Shown: positions 25,374 to 34,424 of the stretch, piece after piece
Numbering within the stretch: position 1 is the stretch's first letter
Layout of the letters: every line of letters starts with the position of its first letter
Origin: an uncultured Sutterella sp.
GTDB lineage: Bacteria; Pseudomonadota; Gammaproteobacteria; Burkholderiales; Burkholderiaceae_F
Direction: 5' to 3'
NCBI GenBank assembly: GCA_902463725.1
Contig: CABQGK010000007.1
Coordinates: forward strand, 1 to 64,000
DNA length: 64,000 nt
Position numbers and translations under genes: made by a program
Notes under the pieces: generated by a model
The model's input: only the letters and a program-made list of their open reading frames with translations
Databases searched by the model: none
What the model was told of the DNA's origin: nothing

Positions 25374-26225
25374 TCACTCGGTCGGGCGGGAAATCGCCGG
25401 CGTCATCCCCCAGAAATGATGAGTCGGGCCATGGCCATGCCCCACCTCCAACGCATCCGAGTACTTCAGCGCATTGGTCAGATAAGCCTTAGCCATACGA
25501 CTTGCTTCGATCACATCGTACCGTGGCAGCAGTGCTGCGAGCGCGGAGCTGAGTGTGCACCCCGTTCCATGGTCATTCTTGGTTTCAATGCGTTCCGCTT
25601 CAAGACGCACGGTCACATAACCATTAAAGAGCATGTCTGGGGAGTCAGAGCCGCCAAGGTGGCCACCTTTAAGGTAGACCCATGCATCGCGCTTTTTCAT
25701 GAGTTTCCAGAGGTCTGCAGCCATCGCGGGAAACTCGTCTTCGCTAACCGAGCGGGGGCTCTCGCCTAGTAGCGCGAGCGCCTCGGGGAGATTAGGCGTC
25801 ATCATGGTGGCTAGCGGCAGTAGCCGAGTGCGTAACGCACTCACCGCCTCCTCAGCCAAGAGTCGATCGCCGCTCTTGGCAACCATCACAGGGTCGAGCA
25901 CGACAACTTTAGGCCGATAGTGCTCGAGCGTCTCTGCCACGACATCAATGAGTGCGGCGTTATCGAGCATGCCAATTTTGACAGCATCAATGGCCACATC
26001 CTCAAAGAGCACTTCCAGCTGTTCTTTCACAAAAGAGGGGGGAATTGGAAAAATTCCCTTCACGCCCGTAGTATTCTGCGCCGTCAAGGCTGTCACAACG
26101 CCACAAGCATAGGCGCCACAAGCGCTCATCGCTTTGACGTCCGCAAGCACGCCAGCGCCCCCTGAAGGATCGACGCCAGCAATGCTTATGACATTGACAA
26201 TACGTTCTTTTGTGCCTTGTTCCAT
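25374..26225 (-). CDS. thiD: Hydroxymethylpyrimidine / phosphomethylpyrimidine kinase
   Basis: Phosphorylates HMP and HMP-P in thiamine synthesis or salvage. It is 283 aa of the ribokinase fold: GVDPSGGAGVLADVK at 17-31, MLDNAALI, VVLDPVMVAKSG and the anion hole HGTGC with Cys223. The start at 26225 lies inside the waaA coding region but has a strong GGAGGGG just before it, so a 40-bp overlap with waaA is likely genuine. No other thiamine gene or TPP riboswitch is visible nearby, so it may serve salvage. A pyridoxal-kinase activity cannot be excluded for this fold. Confidence 0.93.
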   Translation of the reverse strand: MEQGTKERIVNVISIAGVDPSGGAGVLADVKAMSACGAYACGVVTALTAQNTTGVKGIFPIPPSFVKEQLEVLFEDVAIDAVKIGMLDNAALIDVVAETLEHYRPKVVVLDPVMVAKSGDRLLAEEAVSALRTRLLPLATMMTPNLPEALALLGESPRSVSEDEFPAMAADLWKLMKKRDAWVYLKGGHLGGSDSPDMLFNGYVTVRLEAERIETKNDHGTGCTLSSALAALLPRYDVIEASRMAKAYLTNALKYSDALEVGHGHGPTHHFWGMTPAISRPTE

Positions 26226-27499
26226 AACCCCTCCAAAACATCCATCATGCGCTCAGTGGCTCCAGCGTACTCCGTAGCAAACGCGAGCGCCGCCTCTGAA
26301 GCCTTCACCCGCTCCAGTGGCTCGTTGAGCCAGTGTTCAAACGCATCAAGCGCAGCTTCAGGCGTCTCAACTTGTAGCATGGCTCCAGCCCGACGACCAT
26401 CGCGGACGATTTTGTCAAAGTTATAGGTACTCGGGCCAACGACAACGGGACTACCTGCGAGTGCGGGTTCAATGACATTTTGGCATCCAAAGGGCTCGAA
26501 AGATCCCCCCATCGCCACCATATCTGAGAGCGCACAGTAAAAGCTCATCTCACCCATGCTATCACCAAGAAGCACGTCGCAGTCCGTGGGTATATCCGTC
26601 ACATCTCGAATCTGAGAGCGGCGCATCACCTTAAGTCCCGCATCCATCAACAAACTGGCAACGGTATCAAAACGCTCAGGATGGCGCGGCACCACCACCG
26701 TGAGCACACGGCCACGCAAAGCGACTCTCGACTTCAGCGCTTGAGCAAAGCGCACCTCTTCACCTGCACGCGTACTCGCGATAAGCGCAACGGGACGACT
26801 GAGACGGCTCTTCCAATCACGCGCAGCAGCCACTTGTGAGAGATTTGGGCGAATGTCGAATTTGACACTACCGCAGACCAGCACATTCCGAGCGCCTAGA
26901 CTCTCAAAACGCTCTTTATCTTCCTCGCTTTGCGCGAGCACCGCAGCAAAGCTCTCGAACGCTGGTTTCATAAGATCGATAACGCGCGCAGCTTTCTCTC
27001 GGCTCTTCTCACTCTCACGGGCATTGGCGAGCACCATGGGAATTCCCGCAGCATTGGCCTCACTCATGAGGTTAGGCCACACCTCCGTTTCCATAATGAT
27101 CCCAAGCGTCGGTTTAGTTTGGCGGAAAAACTTACGCACGGCGTACGGCGCATCGTAGGGCAAATAAGATTGAACAATACGCTCGGGCGCCATCGCCACA
27201 AGATCCCGCCCCGCCGAGCGCCCAGTAGGCGTCATGTGTGTCAGCAACACATCGCACTCAGGCCAGCGTTCAAGAATTGCAGCCAACAGCGGCTTAGCCG
27301 CATTGGTTTCCCCGACACTAACCGCATGAATCCACACACGAGGGCGATTGGTCTTAAGCGGGAATGACGACCACGCAAAGCGCTCATCCCAAAATTGACG
27401 GTATTCTGGCTGGCGACGCGAGCGCCACATCAGATAGAGGCTTGCCAGTGGCAGGGCAATCACACTGATCGCCCGATACATCTTGGGTGTTATTTTCAC
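26186..27499 (-). CDS. waaA: 3-deoxy-D-manno-octulosonic acid (Kdo) transferase
   Basis: Transfers Kdo to lipid A precursors at the cytoplasmic face of the inner membrane. It is 437 aa. An N-terminal membrane anchor (about 8-25) precedes two Rossmann-like GT-B domains. HAVSVGETNAAKPLL carries the conserved catalytic Glu region, LTHMTPTGRS follows, and the C-terminal nucleotide-binding stretch is GGSFEPFGCQNVIEPALAG. It overlaps waaC by 4 bp upstream and thiD by 40 bp downstream. Confidence 0.96.
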   Translation of the reverse strand: MKITPKMYRAISVIALPLASLYLMWRSRRQPEYRQFWDERFAWSSFPLKTNRPRVWIHAVSVGETNAAKPLLAAILERWPECDVLLTHMTPTGRSAGRDLVAMAPERIVQSYLPYDAPYAVRKFFRQTKPTLGIIMETEVWPNLMSEANAAGIPMVLANARESEKSREKAARVIDLMKPAFESFAAVLAQSEEDKERFESLGARNVLVCGSVKFDIRPNLSQVAAARDWKSRLSRPVALIASTRAGEEVRFAQALKSRVALRGRVLTVVVPRHPERFDTVASLLMDAGLKVMRRSQIRDVTDIPTDCDVLLGDSMGEMSFYCALSDMVAMGGSFEPFGCQNVIEPALAGSPVVVGPSTYNFDKIVRDGRRAGAMLQVETPEAALDAFEHWLNEPLERVKASEAALAFATEYAGATERMMDVLEGLWNKAQKNVLSMS

Positions 27500-28458
27500 C
27501 TGGATTCTCCGAGAACCTTGTCAAAGGCGGCATGCACCTGCTCGACCGATGGAATCGTGCCAACGCCACCGAGCGACGTCACGGGTCCATCCCCATAGAG
27601 TTTGAGTGTCTCCGTGGGCGTGGAGACAAAAATGCCGACACTTGGCCGACCTAAGGCCGCACCTAGATGCGTGAGTCCCGTATCGACTCCGATCACGCCG
27701 CGCATCTCCGCTAGGGTGGCTGCCGTGGCCGCTAGTCCGCGCCGAGGCACAACCACGGCATCCGCAATACGCGCCGCGAGCCGTTCAACACGCTCGCGCT
27801 CGATTTCATTTCCCCAAAAGAGTGCACAACGCAACCCTACTGCCCTGAGCCTCATGCCTAGTGCCACCCAATGCTCTTCAGGCCAGAGTTTCTCATCACG
27901 ACTCGTATTGACGGCAAGGCCCACAAAATCGCCCGAGAGCGGCTCAGCAAGCGTGCGTTGAGGAGAGAGCGCAAAAACGGGCAACGCTGGGTCAATCGTA
28001 TAGTTGAGTGCTGCCGCTGCTGCCAAACGGTAACGGCGAACAGCGCCAAGCGACTCTGCAAAATCGAGTCGGCGATCGTAAAACAGCCCCGCGAGTGGTT
28101 CGCGTAGCGTTGAAAACGTATAGCCTGCAACGGTTGCCCCGCTCCAACGACAAAGCAGTGCAGAGCGCACTAGTCCCTGCAGATCCAATACAAGATCATA
28201 GTGTTCCGCTTGCATCGCGCGCTTGAGAGCCGCCACTTCTTGGCGCACCCCCTGTGAGAAAGGGTGCTTACGCCAACGGCGAAAAGCGCTGACCTGAACC
28301 CGTCTGACATTTGCTGCCAATGTGGGAATCTCTTGGAAACTCTCTTCAGCAGCCCAGTGCAACTCAATGTCAGCACGCGCACAGCAAATGTCATGCGCTA
28401 CAGGCAACGCGTGGATGATATCTCCCATAGAGGAAGTTTTCACGAGCAGAACTTTCAT
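27496..28458 (-). CDS. waaC: ADP-heptose:LPS heptosyltransferase I
   Basis: Adds the first L-glycero-D-manno-heptose to Kdo in the LPS inner core, using the ADP-heptose made by the hld/gmhB genes 3 kb away. It is 320 aa, GT9 family. The N-terminus VLLVKTSSMGDIIHALPV is diagnostic; LAVNTSRDEKLWPEEHW and GVIGVDTGLTHLGAALGRPS are the donor-site motifs. Its stop overlaps the waaA start. Confidence 0.95.
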   Translation of the reverse strand: MKVLLVKTSSMGDIIHALPVAHDICCARADIELHWAAEESFQEIPTLAANVRRVQVSAFRRWRKHPFSQGVRQEVAALKRAMQAEHYDLVLDLQGLVRSALLCRWSGATVAGYTFSTLREPLAGLFYDRRLDFAESLGAVRRYRLAAAAALNYTIDPALPVFALSPQRTLAEPLSGDFVGLAVNTSRDEKLWPEEHWVALGMRLRAVGLRCALFWGNEIERERVERLAARIADAVVVPRRGLAATAATLAEMRGVIGVDTGLTHLGAALGRPSVGIFVSTPTETLKLYGDGPVTSLGGVGTIPSVEQVHAAFDKVLGESR

Positions 28459-28614
28459 GGAGCAAGTGTGTGTATGGAATCATTGGAAAGCGCGAGATTG
28501 ACGCCATTGTAGCGGCAGAATATTCTCAGCGCTTTGATCGAGGAGCGCACCGAGCACTGGGTCAGAGCGCGCAGGGGAGTTGGCACTCAAGCTCCTCAGT
28601 GTGACAGCTTTGGC

Positions 28615-28653
28615 GCTGAGGACTGCGTCTGTTGCCGCAGTCCCGCGCTCAGC
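28615..28653 (-). other. Stem-loop downstream of pgi
   Basis: GCTGAGGACTGCG (28615-28627) pairs with CGCAGTC (28636-28642) and CTCAGC (28648-28653) across a five-base bulge. No U-run follows on the minus strand. It sits five bases from the pgi stop and may stabilise or end that transcript. The rest of the 200-bp gap to waaC shows nothing recognisable. Confidence 0.45.
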
Positions 28654-28657
28654 TTTC

Positions 28658-30115
28658 TCAGTCAATGCTTGCCTTGACTTCTGCTAGAGAAGACTCGACG
28701 CTCTCACCGCGTTCAACACGTGAACTGAGACGCTTGCCTAACTCAACACCGGGCTGGTCAAACGGGTTGATATCGTAGAGCGTACCAAGCATCGTAACCT
28801 TATGTTCATACATTGCCATCAGGCTACCCAAACGGCGCGGTGTTACCGCATCAAGCGCAACCACATTGACCGCATTGAAGTATGGCAGACGACTACTGCG
28901 AGCAATCAGCGCCTCCGTCTGTGCACGAGCATTGGCCTGCAACACACGATAGAGTTCGGCATAACGGTGCCCAGGCATCTCCGACCAAAGAATATCAATC
29001 GAGGTGTTACCCGTACCCTCACGAAGCCACTGGAAAAAGCTGTGCTGGCCCTCATTGGCGTTGTAACCCCACACTAGTTGTCCCGTCAGCTCTTCAATCA
29101 GCTTACCCTCTTTGTCATGAATCTTTCCAAGAGACTCCATCTCAAGCTGCTGTAACCAAGGCGCCATAATGCGCAGACGCTCATCGTAAGAGAGGAAACA
29201 GAACGACGGCACTTCAAGCGAGCGACGGTTATAAAACGAGAACATCGCGAGTTGAGCGGGGAGGTTCTTCTCAAAAGGCGCTGTCGCGGTATGTCGGTCC
29301 ATTTCTGCGGCGCCACTTAAGAACTCCTTGAAGACTTCTTCGCCTAGTGCAATAGCAATCGGTAGCCCCACACTTCCCCATACCGAGAATCGGCCACCAA
29401 CCCAGTCCCAAAGTGCAAACACATTCTCTCGCGGTAGCAACATCTGGTTAGCAGCTTCGGGATTCGCTGTTGCAAGCACCATATGCGCATGTCGATCACG
29501 TCCCACGATGCCGTTATCGAGTAGCCACTGATCCACAGCTGCCGCATTCACCAACGTTTCACGCGTTTTAAAGCTCTTAGACGAAACAACGACCAGCGTT
29601 GTCTTCGCTTTGCACTTAGCCAGTACGCGCTCCATGAGGATGCCATCAACGCTCGAGAGAAAATGCACCCGTATCTGTTGCTCAGGGCCACGTAGCGCAT
29701 GGTAGACCGCATGTGGCCCCATCTCAGAGCCGCCAATACCGATGTTGATCACATCGGTGATAACGTCTCCACGGCAACCGCGCCACTCTCCATTACGCAC
29801 GCGGCGTGCAAACTCAAGCATCCGCATGCGCTCAGCAAGCACCTCCTTAAACACCGGAAGGCGCGAGGTGTTCGCACGCAACAGCGTATGCAGCGCAGCG
29901 CGCTTTTCGCTAACGTTGACGACTTCGCCTTTGGTCATGCGCAAAAACGCCTTATGCACCCCCTTGGCCTCATAGAGCGCCTTTAACTCCATGTATTCGT
30001 CGTTGGTGAGGCGCTGGCGTGAAACATCCAAACGGATGCCACAGGCTGTCACTTCACAGAGGCTGCGATCGCGCGTTTCTCCCAAAAGGGGACGTGTGTA
30101 TACCTTGTCGCTCAT
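28658..30115 (-). CDS. pgi: Glucose-6-phosphate isomerase
   Basis: Interconverts glucose-6-P and fructose-6-P; here also a supplier for sugar nucleotides used in LPS. It is 485 aa, shorter than the roughly 550-aa E. coli form. Both family signatures are present: DWVGGRFSVWGSVGLP near 237-252 and YDINPFDQPGVELGK near the C-terminus. The active-site loop usually written WGEPGTNGQH reads WGYNANEGQH at 349-358, so the expected catalytic Glu position holds Tyr351 and a Glu (355) sits four places later. It is downstream of the phosphohexomutase with a 27-bp gap. Confidence 0.92.
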   Translation of the reverse strand: MSDKVYTRPLLGETRDRSLCEVTACGIRLDVSRQRLTNDEYMELKALYEAKGVHKAFLRMTKGEVVNVSEKRAALHTLLRANTSRLPVFKEVLAERMRMLEFARRVRNGEWRGCRGDVITDVINIGIGGSEMGPHAVYHALRGPEQQIRVHFLSSVDGILMERVLAKCKAKTTLVVVSSKSFKTRETLVNAAAVDQWLLDNGIVGRDRHAHMVLATANPEAANQMLLPRENVFALWDWVGGRFSVWGSVGLPIAIALGEEVFKEFLSGAAEMDRHTATAPFEKNLPAQLAMFSFYNRRSLEVPSFCFLSYDERLRIMAPWLQQLEMESLGKIHDKEGKLIEELTGQLVWGYNANEGQHSFFQWLREGTGNTSIDILWSEMPGHRYAELYRVLQANARAQTEALIARSSRLPYFNAVNVVALDAVTPRRLGSLMAMYEHKVTMLGTLYDINPFDQPGVELGKRLSSRVERGESVESSLAEVKASID

Positions 30116-30142
30116 TTTGCGGCTCCTTAGCTCACTTTGTGC

Positions 30143-31525
30143 TCAGTGCGGCATACTGAGGTCGGGTTCAATGGCCGAAACTGCCGACATGAATGTTGTT
30201 CGAATGCGCTCCAATGCCTCAGGCGTATCGCCCTCAAAACGCAAGACGAGCACAGGCGTGGTATTGGAAGCGCGCACAAGGGCAAAGCCATCCTCCCACT
30301 CAGCACGAACGCCGTCGATCGTGATGATATCGGTGGCATCAGAGAAGTGCAGGTGTTGCTGCAGCTTAGCGATAATGGCCTTATTGCTGCCCTCCTTGAC
30401 GGGAATCTGCAACTCTGGTGTATTAAACGCGGTGGGCAGAGCCTCGAGCACGGCAGTTGGGTTGGCGTGGCGCGAGAGGATTTCGAGCATACGGACACCC
30501 GCATAAACACCATCATCAAAGCCAGGCCAACGGCCATCGTTGAAAAAGAGGTGCCCCGACATTTCACCCGCAAAGAGCGCCCCGGTCTCGCGTAGCTTTG
30601 CCTTCACAAGTGAGTGCCCTGTACAGCTGATCACTGGCACACCGCCGTGTTCCTTCACCCAAGGAATAATGCGTCGCGTGCACTTGACGTCGTAGACGAT
30701 CTGCGCGCCAGGGTGCTTTTGCAGAATATCCGCGGCAAAAAGCATCATCTGACGATCAGGGAAAATCACATTCCCTTGACGCGTCACAACACCCAAGCGA
30801 TCACCGTCCCCGTCAAAGGCAAGCCCCACCTCAGCATCACTGGTCATCAGCGCCGCTTTGAGGTCAGCGAGGTTCTCGAGTTTTGAGGGATCTGGGTGGT
30901 GATTGGGGAAGTGACCATCAATATCCGTATAGAGTTCCAGCACCTCACAGCCAAGCGCCTTCAGTAAGCGCACGGCTGTGGGGCCTGCAACACCATTACC
31001 GGCATCCACAGCCACCTTCATTGGACGAGATAGCGAAACATCCGCCGTAATCTTTTCTAGGTAGGGCGTGAGTGCGTCCACCTCTTCAATCCGACCGGGC
31101 TTGTCTGCCAGCATCCAAGCCTCTGCATTAACCCGAGCGCCGATCTCTTGAATCTGCTCGCCAAAGAGCGTAATGCCCCCGAGCATCATCTTAAGGCCGT
31201 TGTAGTCAGGGGGATTATGGGAACCAGTCACCGCAACGCCACTGCCGTTGCCAAAGTGCTTGGTGGCGAAATAGAGCACGGGCGTCGGTACCATTCCAAT
31301 ATCCAGTACGTCCACGCCTGCCGAGGCAATTCCCTGCATCAAAGCCGTGGAAAGCGCAGGGCCAGAGAGTCGACCGTCACGACCAACGCAGACCGACTTT
31401 ACCTGCTTATCACGAGCCATGGTGCCCAAAACGCGACCAATATCCCGCACGACTTCTTCGGTGAGCGTTTTTCCAACAATCCCACGAATGTCATAAGCCT
31501 TGAAAATGGACAAGTCCGCCGTCAT
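30143..31525 (-). CDS. Phosphomannomutase / phosphoglucomutase (AlgC/ManB family)
   Basis: Moves phosphate between C6 and C1 of hexoses, feeding glucose-1-P to GalU and possibly mannose-1-P to surface polysaccharide. It is 460 aa with four domains: phosphoserine Ser102 in VTGSHNPPDYNGLK, metal loop Asp238/240/242 in AFDGDGDRLGV, sugar loop GEMSGHLFF and the C-terminal phosphate-binding region. It is divergent from the ADP-heptose operon and co-oriented with pgi. Dual specificity is typical of this subfamily but cannot be read from sequence alone. Confidence 0.93.
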   Translation of the reverse strand: MTADLSIFKAYDIRGIVGKTLTEEVVRDIGRVLGTMARDKQVKSVCVGRDGRLSGPALSTALMQGIASAGVDVLDIGMVPTPVLYFATKHFGNGSGVAVTGSHNPPDYNGLKMMLGGITLFGEQIQEIGARVNAEAWMLADKPGRIEEVDALTPYLEKITADVSLSRPMKVAVDAGNGVAGPTAVRLLKALGCEVLELYTDIDGHFPNHHPDPSKLENLADLKAALMTSDAEVGLAFDGDGDRLGVVTRQGNVIFPDRQMMLFAADILQKHPGAQIVYDVKCTRRIIPWVKEHGGVPVISCTGHSLVKAKLRETGALFAGEMSGHLFFNDGRWPGFDDGVYAGVRMLEILSRHANPTAVLEALPTAFNTPELQIPVKEGSNKAIIAKLQQHLHFSDATDIITIDGVRAEWEDGFALVRASNTTPVLVLRFEGDTPEALERIRTTFMSAVSAIEPDLSMPH

Positions 31526-31704
31526 AGTGTTTGTGATCCTTTTGCGAAAAATCTCCGACGTCTACCGTCGGGCGAAAGATGTGCTTATTTTAGCCAAATT
31601 CCGTTCTGCGCCTGTAGCACGGATGCGCCGAATGATACGGCGCAACGTATTTGACGGCGTCTAATTCCAAGGAGAAAGTGCTGTTTTTCGTATCAAGCCC
31701 TCTA

Positions 31705-31710
31705 TATAAT
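31705..31710 (+). promoter_or_regulatory. Putative -10 element of the ADP-heptose operon
   Basis: TATAAT lies within TCTATATAATG, about 165 bp upstream of hldA. A -35 match is weak (T-rich at the right distance). The 351-bp divergent region (31526-31876) otherwise holds a long 5' leader with a small GC hairpin around 31769-31782 (GGCCCC/GGGCC). No gene or known riboswitch is seen. Confidence 0.45.
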
Positions 31711-31876
31711 GAGCGCACTGATTTGCGTGGTAAGCGCTCACATGGGTGCTTTTCTGCGCATCGCGAAGGCCCCTAGGGCCGCGCACTGATCTCGGCGAGG
31801 CTTTCGCACACTGAGAAGCCTCCCTGCAACGCAGACGCTCCCGTCACTCGCCTTGATCCATGAATAAGGTTTTCAC

Positions 31877-32827
31877 ATGAACGCTCACGCTTTTCAAAAC
31901 GCCCGTGTCCTCGTGGTTGGCGACGCAATGCTCGACCGCTATTGGTTCGGTGACGCAAACCGCATTTCCCCCGAAGCTCCTGTGCCCGTCGTTAAGGTGA
32001 CGCGCTGCGAAGAGCGTCTCGGGGGCGCAGCCAATGTGGCCCTCAACATCGCTAGCATCGGCGGAAAGCCCTCGTTGCTCTGCGTAGTCGGTGACGACGA
32101 GGCAGGACACAAACTCGAAATGCGCGCATCAAGCGCTGGCATCAAACCAGTATTTCAGTTTGACCGAGGGCTTACCACCACGGTGAAGCTTCGCATCGTG
32201 GCGCGACAGCAGCAGATGGTGCGTTGCGACTTCGAAGACATGCCACACCAAGAAGTGCTTGCACAGCACTTGAATGTCTTTGACCAAGAGCTCCCCTCTC
32301 ACGCTGCCTTGTTGCTTTCTGACTATGGCAAGGGAGGTCTCTCCCATATCACACACATGATCGGCGCGGCACGCGACGCGGGGATTCCTATTTTGGTCGA
32401 TCCCAAGGGGGCTGACTATGAACGCTACAAAGGAGCCACCATCATCACCCCGAACCGCGCTGAGCTACAAGAAGTCGTCGGCCGCTGGAGCGGAGAACGC
32501 GATTTGATGGAACGGGCACAGAATCTTCGCACACACCTCGGGCTTAAATACCTCCTACTGACTCGTAGTGAAGAGGGTATGACGCTCTATAGTGAAGCGG
32601 GTTCTCTGAGCGTTCCGACACAAGCCCGTGAAGTCTACGATGTCTCGGGCGCTGGCGATACGGTTATTGCCGTACTTGGCACGATGCTTGCCATGGGGGC
32701 CGACATTGAGGAAGCGGTTCGCACGTCTAACCGCGCCGCGGGCATTGTCGTTGGAAAACTGGGAACCGCAAGCGTGAGCTATGAAGAGCTCTTTAGTAAG
32801 GTGAATTGTCCTTGCGCAGATAAATGA
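31877..32827 (+). CDS. hldA: D-glycero-beta-D-manno-heptose-7-phosphate kinase (RfaE domain I)
   Basis: Makes heptose-1,7-bisphosphate for LPS inner-core synthesis. It is 316 aa of the PfkB/ribokinase fold: LVVGDAMLDRYWFGD at the N-terminus, RLGGAANVALNIASIGG, and the C-terminal anion hole DVSGAGDTVIA. It corresponds only to the first half of E. coli HldE; the cytidylyltransferase-like half is a separate gene three positions downstream. AAGG lies seven bases before the ATG. It is the first gene of the operon. Confidence 0.94.
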   Translation: MNAHAFQNARVLVVGDAMLDRYWFGDANRISPEAPVPVVKVTRCEERLGGAANVALNIASIGGKPSLLCVVGDDEAGHKLEMRASSAGIKPVFQFDRGLTTTVKLRIVARQQQMVRCDFEDMPHQEVLAQHLNVFDQELPSHAALLLSDYGKGGLSHITHMIGAARDAGIPILVDPKGADYERYKGATIITPNRAELQEVVGRWSGERDLMERAQNLRTHLGLKYLLLTRSEEGMTLYSEAGSLSVPTQAREVYDVSGAGDTVIAVLGTMLAMGADIEEAVRTSNRAAGIVVGKLGTASVSYEELFSKVNCPCADK

Positions 32828-32846
32828 TTTTTCTGGAGTTTTTGCC

Positions 32847-33848
32847 ATGAGTATTCTTGTTACTGGCGCAGCTGGCTTCATCGGTTGCAACAATGTGCTC
32901 GCGCTCAATGCGCGCGGCATTACCGACGTCATCGCCGTTGACCATCTCGGCAAGAGCGAGAAATTCCTCAATCTCGCCCAGTGCACGATTTCCGACTATT
33001 TCGACAAAGTCGATTTCATCGAACGTGTCCGCCGTGGGACGGCGCCAAAGCCCGATGCCATTTTCCATCAGGGCGCCTGCTCCGACACCATGGAGCAAAA
33101 CGGTGTCTATATGATGGAGAACAATTACCGCTACACGCTTGAGCTTTATCGCTGGGCACAATCGCTCCGTATCCCATTTATTTATGCCTCGAGCGCTGCC
33201 ACGTACGGCCCAAGAACAGAATTCATCGAAGACGTCCGCTACGAACAGCCGCTCAATGTCTATGGCTACTCCAAGTACCTTTTCGACCAAGTTCTTCGTC
33301 GTGAGCTCTCCTCACTCAAGGCGCCGGTCATCGGCATGCGCTACTTCAACGTCTACGGTCCCCATGAGCAGCATAAGGGGCGCATGGCGAGTGTTGCGTA
33401 CCATCAGTACTTCCAGTACCGCCGTGAGCGGAAAGTCAAACTCTTCGAGGGTTGCCTGGGCTACGGCAACGGAGAACAGTCCCGCGACTTTGTCTACATC
33501 GACGATGTCACAGCCGTCCTGATGCACTTCTTGGATAAGCCTGTTTCGGGCATCTATAACTGCGGCACGGGGCGTGCTCAACCCTTTAATGATGTGTCAC
33601 TCTCCGTCATCAACGCCTTGCGTCGTGCAGAAGGCTTGTCTGCACTTAGCCTTGAAGAGGCGGTCTCGAGTGGTGAACTCGAATACATCGCCTTCCCTGA
33701 GGCTCTCAAAGGTAAGTACCAAGCCTTTACCGAAGCAAACCTCACCAACTTGCGTGCCGCAGGCTGCGATGTTGCCTTCCGTAGCGTTGAAGAAGGTACG
33801 ACGGCGTACATGCAGTACCTGCTCAAAGCGCATCCCAATGTGGAATAA
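32847..33848 (+). CDS. hldD: ADP-L-glycero-D-manno-heptose 6-epimerase
   Basis: Last step of ADP-heptose synthesis, inverting C6 with bound NADP. It is 333 aa, extended SDR family: GAAGFIGCNN dinucleotide loop at 7-16, HQGACSDTMEQNG, SSAATYG, the catalytic Tyr-Lys pair in VYGYSKYLFD, RYFNVYGPHEQHKG and SRDFVYIDDV. It lies 19 bp after hldA with the same orientation. Confidence 0.96.
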   Translation: MSILVTGAAGFIGCNNVLALNARGITDVIAVDHLGKSEKFLNLAQCTISDYFDKVDFIERVRRGTAPKPDAIFHQGACSDTMEQNGVYMMENNYRYTLELYRWAQSLRIPFIYASSAATYGPRTEFIEDVRYEQPLNVYGYSKYLFDQVLRRELSSLKAPVIGMRYFNVYGPHEQHKGRMASVAYHQYFQYRRERKVKLFEGCLGYGNGEQSRDFVYIDDVTAVLMHFLDKPVSGIYNCGTGRAQPFNDVSLSVINALRRAEGLSALSLEEAVSSGELEYIAFPEALKGKYQAFTEANLTNLRAAGCDVAFRSVEEGTTAYMQYLLKAHPNVE

Positions 33849-33851
33849 GTC

Positions 33852-34424
33852 ATGAAAAAGCGCGCCGCCTTTCTCGACCGAGACGGCGTGATCAACATCG
33901 ATCACGCCTACGTGCACACCATCGATAAATTCGACTGGATTGATGGCGTACTTCAAGCTGCCGCCACGCTCTACCAAGACGGCTGGCTACTCGTGATCGT
34001 CACCAACCAGTCTGGTATTGGTCGAGGCTACTACACTGAGGCGGATTTTCAGACCCTCAACGACTGGATGAGCCAGCAGTTTGCACAACATGGCGCGCCG
34101 CTTGCAGGTCTTTATTTTTGCCCGCATCATCCCGAAAAGGCTCTGCCGGCCTATCGAGAAAATTGCGATTGTCGCAAGCCAGCGCCTGGCATGTTGCTGA
34201 CGGCAGCACGTGAGCTCAATTTAGATCTCTCGGCATCCATCATCTTTGGTGACAAACGCAGTGACATGCAGGCAGGGCTACGCGCAGGATGCGCAGAACG
34301 AGTACTACTCGGTACCGATGCGCTGGTTTGCCCAAGTCCTGTTGAAGAGGCCACGGCGTGCTTTACAGGGCTCGCTGAAGCGGTCTGCTCGAGCTGGTAT
34401 AAAAAACTTTTGGAGCGTCTATGA
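33852..34424 (+). CDS. gmhB: D-glycero-beta-D-manno-heptose-1,7-bisphosphate 7-phosphatase
   Basis: Removes the 7-phosphate from heptose bisphosphate. It is 190 aa of the HAD superfamily: nucleophile motif FLDRDGVIN at 8-16, VTNQSGIGRG, the zinc-loop CPHHPE...CDCRKPAPGM typical of GmhB, and FGDKRSDMQAG. Three bases separate it from hldD, and its end overlaps hldC. Confidence 0.95.
   Translation: MKKRAAFLDRDGVINIDHAYVHTIDKFDWIDGVLQAAATLYQDGWLLVIVTNQSGIGRGYYTEADFQTLNDWMSQQFAQHGAPLAGLYFCPHHPEKALPAYRENCDCRKPAPGMLLTAARELNLDLSASIIFGDKRSDMQAGLRAGCAERVLLGTDALVCPSPVEEATACFTGLAEAVCSSWYKKLLERL

Noticed and set aside
25374..26225. TPP riboswitch ahead of thiD
   Set aside because: The thiD start is inside waaA and no CUGAGA/ACCUGAUC-type core is present upstream.
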